Origin: Castellaniella sp. UBA6218
GTDB lineage: Bacteria > Pseudomonadota > Gammaproteobacteria > Burkholderiales > Burkholderiaceae_B
Direction: 5' to 3'
Length of the DNA: 11,448 nt
NCBI GenBank assembly: GCA_002421865.1
Contig: DISE01000087.1
Span: 1,225 to 12,672, forward strand
Part shown: positions 7,332-11,448 of the stretch, piece by piece
How positions within the stretch are numbered: the stretch's first letter is position 1
How the letters are laid out: each line of letters opens with the position of its first letter
Made by a program: the position numbers and the translations under genes
The notes under the pieces: generated by a model
Databases searched by the model: none
Told to the model about the DNA's origin: nothing
Seen by the model: only the letters and a program-made list of their open reading frames with translations

Positions 7332-7529
7332 TCAGGCGAAAGGCAGCATCGCCTTCACGGAGGCGACGTTGGTTTCATGGACAGCGGCCGAACCGCGCAG
7401 CTGACGTTTGTTTTTCGTGGTTTTCTTGGTCAGGATGTGACGCTTGAAAGCCTGGCCGCGCTTGATGGAACCACTGCCGCGCACCTTGAAGCGCTTGGAA
7501 GCGCCTTTTTTGCTCTTCATCTTGGGCAT
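7332..7529 (-). CDS. rpmI: 50S ribosomal protein L35
   Basis: Small basic ribosomal protein of the large subunit. It has 65 residues, the usual length, beginning MPKMKSKKGASKRFKVRGSGSIKRGQAFKRH and ending in the family-like SVKAMLPFA. The ATG at 7529 is set by homology. The frame is open further upstream, but that extension does not look like L35. The Shine-Dalgarno is weak (AGAG about 7 nt before the ATG), which would suit translational control. It is the first gene of the operon here: infC, its usual upstream neighbour, is missing, and the gene is instead preceded by its own promoter and a structured leader. Confidence 0.97.
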   Translation of the reverse strand: MPKMKSKKGASKRFKVRGSGSIKRGQAFKRHILTKKTTKNKRQLRGSAAVHETNVASVKAMLPFA

Positions 7530-7676
7530 GACGATACTCTGTTGGCTTGGCAAATCCAGGTGACCCGGGGTCCGGGCGCTTGTCAGACCTGGCATTCGCA
7601 TGTGTTTCGGACCCGGCATGCGCAACCTGCATGCGCGAATCCTGCTTTTCCCCATTGGTTGCCCATTGGGAAAAGC
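7530..7676 (-). promoter_or_regulatory. Structured 5' leader of rpmI (candidate ribosomal-protein autoregulatory RNA)
   Basis: About 147 nt separate the predicted transcription start (~7676) from the rpmI ATG. Hairpin 1 (7676-7644) pairs GCTTTTCCC with GGGAAAAGC and sits at the very 5' end. Hairpin 2 pairs GCATGC (7634-7629) with GCATGC (7621-7616) around a 7-nt loop. GCAACC inside hairpin 1 (7662-7657) is the exact complement of GGTTGC in the loop of hairpin 2 (7627-7622). Further on, GGGTCCG (7614-7608) pairs with CGGACCC (7574-7568). CCAGGT..GAC (7592-7582, CT bulged) pairs with GTCACCTGG (7564-7556). These two stems interleave as an H-type pseudoknot about 26 nt before the ATG. Pairings were found by eye; no energies were computed. 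A role in L20 or L35 feedback is inference from genomic position. No conserved leader peptide was recognised. Confidence 0.5.
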
Positions 7677-7681
7677 CCTTG

Positions 7682-7711
7682 ATTATAGGGCGATTTATTT
7701 CGACTTGTCCA
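7682..7711 (-). promoter_or_regulatory. Sigma-70 promoter for the rpmI-rplT-pheST-ihfA operon
   Basis: On the minus strand, TGGACA (7711-7706, 5/6 match to TTGACA) and a perfect TATAAT (7687-7682) are separated by 18 bp. The spacer is AT-richer than the surroundings. The promoter lies between the ubiK stop and the rpmI leader, with a predicted start near 7676. It is one of the best sigma-70 matches in the window, as expected for ribosomal-protein genes. Confidence 0.85.
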
Positions 7712-7730
7712 ATGCAGAATCAGCCGCCGG

Positions 7731-7970
7731 CTATTCGTCGCCCTGCTCCAACGCCTGGACGCGGGCTTCCAGGGATTCGACGCGCTCCAGCGCGCGGGCC
7801 AGCAGGTCGGCCTGGATGTCGAATTCCTCCCGGGTGACCAGATCCATGCGGGAAAAGGCCTGCGTCATGAAGGCCTTCATGTTGCGCTCGATGTCGGCGG
7901 CCGGGGTCTTGGCCAGGAATTCGGACATGTTCTTCTGGAAATCGTCGAACAGTTGATTGGGGGCGATCAT
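7731..7970 (-). CDS. ubiK: Ubiquinone biosynthesis accessory factor UbiK (BMFP/YqiC family)
   Basis: A 79-residue helical protein of the UbiK/BMFP family. UbiK promotes aerobic ubiquinone synthesis, interacting with UbiJ and lipids, and relatives show membrane-fusogenic activity in vitro. The N-terminal amphipathic part MIAPNQLFDDFQKNMSEFLAK and the middle segment MDLVTREEFDIQADLLARALERV match the family. A C-terminal coiled coil (VESLEARVQALEQ, residues ~64-76) would mediate trimerisation. The ATG at 7970 has AGGAGG at proper distance. It follows comM on the same strand after 81 bp; the comM-ubiK pairing is familiar in Burkholderiales. No clear terminator follows, so its transcript may run on into rpmI. 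Confidence 0.9.
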   Translation of the reverse strand: MIAPNQLFDDFQKNMSEFLAKTPAADIERNMKAFMTQAFSRMDLVTREEFDIQADLLARALERVESLEARVQALEQGDE

Positions 7971-8051
7971 CGCGGCCTCCTGGAATCTGCGAATTGAAAC
8001 GTACATTTTACCCGGCCGGCCAACCCGTTCCCGCACGGCCCGCGCGGCCCG

Positions 8052-9569
8052 TCATGCGGCGACGTCGGAACGGTACTGGATGGCCTGGGCCATGTGCCCG
8101 GCCTCGACCCGGTCACACCCATGCAGATCAGCCAGGGTCCGCGCCACGCGTTGGGCGCGCCGCACGGCGCGCGCCGACCAGCCCCAGGCCGACGCTGCGC
8201 GCATCAGCAACGCCCTGCCTTCGGCGCCCGGATCGCCGTGGCGGTCCAGCGCCGCGCCATCCAGCGCGGCGTTCAGGCAACCCTGCCGGGAAAGCTGCCG
8301 GCGCCGGGCGGCCAGCACCCGCTCCCGGACTGGGGCCGAAGGTTCGCCCGGCGGCTCGTCCATCCAGGCGGACTCCACGCCCAGGCCGACGTGCAGGTCG
8401 ATCCGGTCCAGCAAGGGCCCCGAGAGCCGCGCCCGGTAGCGCGCGATGACCTCACGCGAACAGCGGCATTCGATCCGGGCATGCGGATGACCGCGCCAGC
8501 CGCATGGACAGGGATTCATGGCGGCCACGAGCTGGAAGCGTGCGGGAAAGGTACAGCCGCCCATGGCCCGGGCGATCGTGACGCAGCCGGTCTCCAGCGG
8601 CTCGCGCAGGGCCTCCAGGGCCTGGCGGCCGAATTCCGGCAATTCATCCAGAAACAGCACCCCGTGATGAGCCAGACTGATTTCCCCGGGCCGCGGCCTG
8701 GCGCCTCCGCCCACCAGCGCCGACATGGACGCGCCATGATGCGGCGCGCGAAACGGCGGCACCCGGGACAATGAGGGATGTGAGCGGGCCAGCCCATGCA
8801 CGGCGGCAACCTCCAGGGCCTGTTCGGAGCTCAGGGGCGGCAGCAGGCCAGGCAGGCGCCGCGCCAGCATGCTCTTGCCCACGCCGGGGCAGCCACTCAT
8901 CAGCAGGCCATGCCCTCCGGCCGCCGCCAGTTCCAGGGCACGCCGCGCCGCCGCCTGCCCCCGGACGTCGGACAGGCAGGGCATGGGCGCTTCGTCGGCC
9001 GGCTCGTCGCACTCCGGCGCGGCGGCGGGCAGTTCCACCCGGCCGGAGAAATGCGCCACGACTTCGTCCAGGCCCGACGCCGCCAGCACCCGCAGGCCCG
9101 GCACCCGGGCGGCCGCCGCGGCCGAGGCCGGCGCCATGATCAGGACAGCCTCGGGGTCGTCACGTGCAACCGAGAGCGCGATCGCCAGCGCCGCGTCCGC
9201 CGGCACGATGCTGCCGGTAAGGGACAGCTCGCCCGCCAGGACGTAATGCCGCACGTCGGGCGCCTGTCCCCGTGCATCGGCGACCTGTCCCGAAGCCAGC
9301 AGGACACCCAGCGCGATCGGGAGATCGAAACGTCCGGAATCCTTGGGCAGGTCGGCGGGCGCCAGATTGGCGGTGATGCGACCCGCGGGAAATTCGAAGC
9401 CGCCGCTGAGCAGCGCCGAGCGCACCCGCTCGCGGCTTTCGCGCACCCCCGCACCCGGAAGGCCGACAATTGAAAAAGAAGGCAGGCCGCCGCCCACATG
9501 GACTTCGACCTGCACAGGCCAGACCCGCAGCCCGAACAGCGCCCGGCTGGATAGAACGGCAAGCGACAT
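8052..9569 (-). CDS. comM: ComM/YifB family AAA+ ATPase (Mg-chelatase-like)
   Basis: A 505-residue AAA+ protein. In naturally transformable proteobacteria ComM is a hexameric helicase that drives branch migration during integration of transforming DNA; it is also conserved in non-competent species. The N-terminal ChlI/Lon-protease-like domain covers residues ~1-170 (GGGLPSFSIVGLPGAGVRESRERVRSAL and NLAPADLPKDSGRFDLPIA). The AAA+ module has Walker A GCPGVGKS (226-233), Walker B VLFLDE (304-309) and the sensor-1 region AAMNPCPCG (Asn352). A cysteine cluster (NPCPCG, then ECRC) may bind metal, as in many family members. Arginine-containing SGPLLDRIDLHV and the C-terminal Mg_chelatase_C domain follow. 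The ATG at 9569 is chosen over a GTG at 9596 because GGGAGGAG sits just before it. Confidence 0.95.
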   Translation of the reverse strand: MSLAVLSSRALFGLRVWPVQVEVHVGGGLPSFSIVGLPGAGVRESRERVRSALLSGGFEFPAGRITANLAPADLPKDSGRFDLPIALGVLLASGQVADARGQAPDVRHYVLAGELSLTGSIVPADAALAIALSVARDDPEAVLIMAPASAAAAARVPGLRVLAASGLDEVVAHFSGRVELPAAAPECDEPADEAPMPCLSDVRGQAAARRALELAAAGGHGLLMSGCPGVGKSMLARRLPGLLPPLSSEQALEVAAVHGLARSHPSLSRVPPFRAPHHGASMSALVGGGARPRPGEISLAHHGVLFLDELPEFGRQALEALREPLETGCVTIARAMGGCTFPARFQLVAAMNPCPCGWRGHPHARIECRCSREVIARYRARLSGPLLDRIDLHVGLGVESAWMDEPPGEPSAPVRERVLAARRRQLSRQGCLNAALDGAALDRHGDPGAEGRALLMRAASAWGWSARAVRRAQRVARTLADLHGCDRVEAGHMAQAIQYRSDVAA

Positions 9570-9587
9570 CGGCTCCTCCCGGATGGT

Positions 9588-9609
9588 CTCCGCCACTATA
9601 GAGGCGGAG
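9588..9609. repeat. Inverted repeat around a -10-like element upstream of comM
   Basis: CTCCGCC (9588-9594) and GGCGGAG (9603-9609) are perfect complements around an 8-bp spacer. On the minus strand the spacer contains TATAGT (9600-9595), a 5/6 match to a sigma-70 -10, which would start transcription about 19 nt before the comM ATG. No convincing -35 is present. It could be an operator overlapping a weak promoter, or simply a hairpin in the lipoprotein-comM intergenic region. Confidence 0.35.
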
Positions 9610-9629
9610 GACGGATCGCGGGAGGCGGA

Positions 9630-9647
9630 CGGGACGGATTCGTCCCG
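9630..9647 (-). terminator. GC-rich hairpin after the lipoprotein gene (weak terminator candidate)
   Basis: CGGGACG (9630-9636) and CGTCCCG (9641-9647) form a 7-bp stem with a GATT loop, starting 11 nt past the lipoprotein stop on the minus strand. There is no T-run after it, so termination may be weak or rho-dependent, and some readthrough into comM is possible. Confidence 0.4.
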
Positions 9648-9658
9648 CCCCGTGGCGC

Positions 9659-10066
9659 TTATTTGGACCCGCTGCCCGAGTTGCCGACGGCGCCCTGGAT
9701 GGCGGCGTCGGCCTTGGCCGCGCCTTCCTTCACGGACTCGCGGGCGCTGTTGGCGGCTTCGCCTGCTTCGTGGGCCAGCTCGCCCGCTTTGTCGGACACG
9801 GCCTGGCCGACTTCGGCGGCCTTTTCCTTGGCCGCGGCGGCGGATTCCTTGATCTTGTCCTGCATGGACTGCTGGTCGGCCGGGGCGCTCTGCTGTTCCT
9901 GCGGAGCGGGCGTGACGGGGGGCACGGGAGCCGGCGTCGGCGCCGTCGAAGGCGCGGGAGCCGCCGGAGGCGGCGCCGAAGCGTCATCGCTCTTGGAGCA
10001 AGCGGCCAGCAGACTCAACGATGCCATCATGGCGGCCAGAGTCAGCGTTTTACGCGTCATGTTCAT
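9659..10066 (-). CDS. Small Ala/Pro-rich lipoprotein with LEA/apolipoprotein-like helix
   Basis: A 135-residue predicted lipoprotein of unknown function. The signal peptide MNMTRKTLTLAAMMASLSLLAAC ends in the lipobox L-A-A-C with Cys23 as lipidation site. Ser at +2 (not Asp) predicts sorting to the outer membrane. A Pro/Ala/Thr-rich linker follows (residues ~30-65). The C-terminal half (residues ~66-125) is a long amphipathic helix of repeated AAxxKAxE-type units, resembling LEA or apolipoprotein-like repeats. The tail is Gly/Ser-rich (GNSGSGSK). Low complexity prevents a family assignment by eye. The start is ATG 10066 or ATG 10060; AGGGAAG lies just upstream. It is transcribed toward comM but has its own likely promoter. 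Envelope stress or structural protection is conceivable but unsupported. Confidence 0.82.
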   Translation of the reverse strand: MNMTRKTLTLAAMMASLSLLAACSKSDDASAPPPAAPAPSTAPTPAPVPPVTPAPQEQQSAPADQQSMQDKIKESAAAAKEKAAEVGQAVSDKAGELAHEAGEAANSARESVKEGAAKADAAIQGAVGNSGSGSK

Positions 10067-10146
10067 GATCTTCCCTATGCAAAATTCCGCTGGATGAAGT
10101 GCGGATCATTTTCGAGGACCAGTCTGTTACAACCGGCTTGGTTACA

Positions 10147-10174
10147 ATTCTAGCCACCCTGGGTCACGGGTAAA
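10147..10174 (-). promoter_or_regulatory. Likely sigma-70 promoter of the lipoprotein gene
   Basis: On the minus strand, TTTACC (10174-10169) and TAGAAT (10152-10147, 5/6 match) are spaced by 16 bp. The predicted start near 10140 leaves a leader of about 74 nt. Just downstream are two direct copies of TTGTAAC-type sequence, 16 bp apart (about 10125-10147), which could be an operator. Confidence 0.5.
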
Positions 10175-10254
10175 CCCTGATATGTAATGACTGATGTCCG
10201 GGCCGTCAGGGGCTCGCGGCGCTATCCTGCGCTCCACTCTCGGGGAAAATGGCC

Positions 10255-10276
10255 CGGACCGCCGCGCAGCGGTCCG
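10255..10276. repeat. Inverted repeat in the glnK upstream region
   Basis: CGGACCGC (10255-10262) and GCGGTCCG (10269-10276) form a perfect 8-bp stem with a CGCGCA loop. A following GCGGTC (10280-10285) could pair with the left arm instead, giving two exclusive folds. No T-run follows. The stretch from about 10175 to 10400 holds no gene I can recognise; this repeat is the only strong structure in it. Its role is unknown. Confidence 0.4.
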
Positions 10277-10401
10277 CCGCGCGGTCAACAACTGGACACA
10301 AAACCGTGGCAATCCGGGAACCCGGCCTCTGAAGCCCTCGTTTCGGCTTTCAACTCCGCTGAGGGACCGATCCGTGCATGCATCGACGTGCCGGACATCC
10401 C

Positions 10402-10439
10402 TGCACCGATCCGGAGCGGTCGCGCACCGGTTCGGTGCG
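10402..10439 (+). promoter_or_regulatory. Tandem NtrC-type enhancer sites upstream of glnK
   Basis: The proximal site CGCACCGGTTCGGTGCG (10423-10439) is a perfect palindrome of the form GCACC-N5-GGTGC, matching the NtrC consensus core. The distal site TGCACC-N5-GGAGCG (10402-10418) keeps one half-site well and the other partly. Centres are 21 bp apart, two helical turns, so both sit on the same DNA face. They lie about 111 and 132 bp upstream of the predicted sigma-54 start, typical for NtrC enhancers. No good IHF site was seen between enhancer and promoter. Confidence 0.82.
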
Positions 10440-10515
10440 AGGATGGACGCCGGCGCCTCCCCGCCCCTCCTGGCCAGTCCCTGATCCATCCCCCGCAAGC
10501 GCGTTGAAGTGAAGT

Positions 10516-10531
10516 TGGCACGGCTCTTGCT
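10516..10531 (+). promoter_or_regulatory. Sigma-54 (RpoN) promoter of glnK-amtB
   Basis: TGGCAC, five bases, TTGCT is an exact match to the -24/-12 sigma-54 consensus. The invariant GG is at 10517-10518 and GC at 10529-10530. The predicted start is near 10541, leaving about 27 nt to the glnK ATG with AAGGAG in between. Together with the NtrC-type sites upstream, this predicts induction under nitrogen limitation. Confidence 0.93.
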
Positions 10532-10567
10532 TGAATCCTTATGCAAGCACACTGCAAAGGAGCATTC

Positions 10568-10906
10568 ATGAAACTCGTCACCGCGCTCATCAAACCCTTC
10601 AAGCTGGAAGAGGTCCATGCCGCGCTGGAGGCCGCCGGCATCCAGGGCATGACAGTCACGGAAGCCAAGGGATTCGGCCGGCAGAAGGGGCACACCGAAC
10701 TCTACCGTGGGGCGGAATACCAGGTCGACTTCCTGCCCAAACTGCAAATCCAGGTCGCCGTCCCGGACGACCTGGTCGAAATGACGGTGGAATGCCTGTG
10801 CCAGGCGGCCCGTACCGGCAAGATCGGCGACGGCAAGATTTTCGTCTCCCCTCTTGAACACGTCGTGCGCATCCGCACCGGCGAAACCGGCGAAGCCGCC
10901 CTCTGA
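10568..10906 (+). CDS. glnK: P-II family nitrogen regulatory protein GlnK
   Basis: Trimeric signal-transduction protein that binds ATP/ADP and 2-oxoglutarate and, when not uridylylated, plugs the ammonium channel AmtB. Exactly 112 residues, the standard P-II length. The T-loop is GFGRQKGHTELYRGAEYQVDFLPK, with Tyr51 as the uridylylation site in the signature YRGAEY and Gln39 for 2-oxoglutarate/Mg-ATP. The B-loop is TGKIGDGKIFV (Lys90), and Arg101/Arg103 of the C-loop are present. The ATG at 10568 follows AAGGAG by 5 nt; an upstream in-frame start at 10541 is rejected because it coincides with the transcription start. The gene is directly followed by amtB, 25 bp away, so GlnK rather than GlnB is the better name. 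All key residues are present. Confidence 0.96.
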   Translation: MKLVTALIKPFKLEEVHAALEAAGIQGMTVTEAKGFGRQKGHTELYRGAEYQVDFLPKLQIQVAVPDDLVEMTVECLCQAARTGKIGDGKIFVSPLEHVVRIRTGETGEAAL

Positions 10907-10931
10907 CCTCAACGAAAAAGGAGTTCTCCTC

Positions 10932-11448
10932 ATGGACAAGAGCGATCTGGTCTGGACCATGACCTCGACCCTGCTGGTCTGGCTGATGTGCGTGCCGGGG
11001 CTGGCGCTTTTCTACGGCGGCCTGGCACGCAAGCGCCATGCGCTGTCCGTCATGACCCAGACGCTGGGCGTCTGCGCCCTGATCACGGTACTGTGGTTCG
11101 CCTACGGCTATTCCCTGGTATTCACCGAGGGATTCGGTGGCCTGGGCGGATGGACACGCCTGGGACTGGCCGGTCTGTATCGGGCCGGAGACGCCGCGCC
11201 TCTGCCGCTGCTCGGCACGATTCCCGAGTTGCTGTTTGCCCTGTTCCAGGCGACCTTCGCGGCCATCACTTGCGGGCTGATCACTGGCAGCATGGCCGAA
11301 CGCACGCGCTTCGGCGCGGCGCTGGCCTTCGCCGGGCTGTGGTTCACGATGGGATACATGCCGATCGCACACATGGTCTGGGCGGGCGATGGCTGGCTGC
11401 ATCTGCGCGGGGCCCTGGACTTCGCCGGCGGCACCGTCGTCCACATCA
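10932..11448 (+). CDS. amtB: Ammonium transporter AmtB, C-terminus cut by window edge
   Basis: Inner-membrane trimeric ammonium channel/transporter. The first 172 residues (of roughly 400) are visible. TM1 contains VPGLALFYGGLARKRHAL, the Amt signature region. PELLFALFQATFAAITCGLITGSMAER includes the periplasmic Phe-gate region and Amt TM3. YMPIAHMVW carries the conserved Trp, and DFAGGTVVHI ends with the first pore-lining histidine (E. coli His168). The N-terminus (MDKSDLVWTMTSTLLVW) goes straight into TM1 without the cleavable signal peptide seen in E. coli AmtB. AAGGAG lies 8 nt before the ATG; adjacent CTCCT could pair with it weakly. Cotranscribed with glnK from the sigma-54 promoter. 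Confidence 0.96.
   Translation, partial: MDKSDLVWTMTSTLLVWLMCVPGLALFYGGLARKRHALSVMTQTLGVCALITVLWFAYGYSLVFTEGFGGLGGWTRLGLAGLYRAGDAAPLPLLGTIPELLFALFQATFAAITCGLITGSMAERTRFGAALAFAGLWFTMGYMPIAHMVWAGDGWLHLRGALDFAGGTVVHI

Noticed and set aside
7530..7655. In-frame upstream extension of rpmI as a remnant of infC or a longer L35
   Set aside because: The 42 extra residues match neither IF3 nor L35, and L35 at 65 residues from 7529 is complete.
10375..10391. Third NtrC-like site
   Set aside because: The half-sites TGCA and GTGC are there but the spacing is off by one base.
10187..10507. Plus-strand frame upstream of glnK as a possible small gene
   Set aside because: It contains the NtrC-type sites, has Arg/Pro-rich shadow composition and lacks a ribosome-binding site.
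10440..10515. IHF site between enhancer and sigma-54 promoter
   Set aside because: The best candidate (TCAA-N5-TTG, minus strand, near 10501-10514) has the wrong spacing and mismatched 5' bases.
10142..10960. Minus-strand frame of 272 codons opposite glnK
   Set aside because: Antisense to glnK and its enhancer/promoter region; no family resemblance.

Overview
The window is GC-rich, densely coding bacterial DNA. Protein content and gene order point to a betaproteobacterium of the order Burkholderiales, probably Alcaligenaceae (Bordetella/Achromobacter relatives). The family-level assignment is inferred from gene order and protein flavour, not from a database search. Nearly everything is chromosomal housekeeping. 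I see no transposase, phage gene, CRISPR array, tRNA or rRNA.

Layout. At 1-1475 (minus) lies the 5' part of an Atm1-type ABC exporter, cut by the window edge. Divergent from it (plus) is a two-gene ECF-like sigma/anti-sigma operon (1609-2603). It ends at a bidirectional terminator shared with the next block. From 7711 down to 2679 (minus) runs a translation and nucleoid operon: rpmI, rplT, pheS, pheT, ihfA and a MerR-family regulator. Upstream of it, also on minus, are comM and ubiK, then a small alanine/proline-rich lipoprotein gene. From 10402 to the right edge (plus) is the nitrogen-control operon glnK-amtB, with a textbook sigma-54 promoter and tandem NtrC-type enhancer sites.

How the parts work together. 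L35, L20 and both PheRS subunits are translation components. IHF-alpha is a DNA-bending protein, and its stop codon overlaps the start of the MerR gene. GlnK senses 2-oxoglutarate/ATP/ADP and gates AmtB, and both would be induced by nitrogen limitation through NtrC and sigma-54.

Most interesting points. (1) infC, which normally precedes rpmI, is absent. rpmI instead has its own strong sigma-70 promoter and a leader of about 147 nt with hairpins, a possible loop-loop contact and a possible H-type pseudoknot. This could be a replacement ribosomal-protein autoregulatory leader. (2) A terminator hairpin stands between rplT and pheS, where E. coli has its pheM attenuator. A Phe-codon cluster precedes it, but with no start codon. 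(3) A perfect GGAAC-type palindrome between the sigma gene and the Atm1 gene reads as an ECF-like promoter on both strands. (4) The glnK enhancer/promoter architecture is unusually clear. No wholly novel multi-gene system was found.
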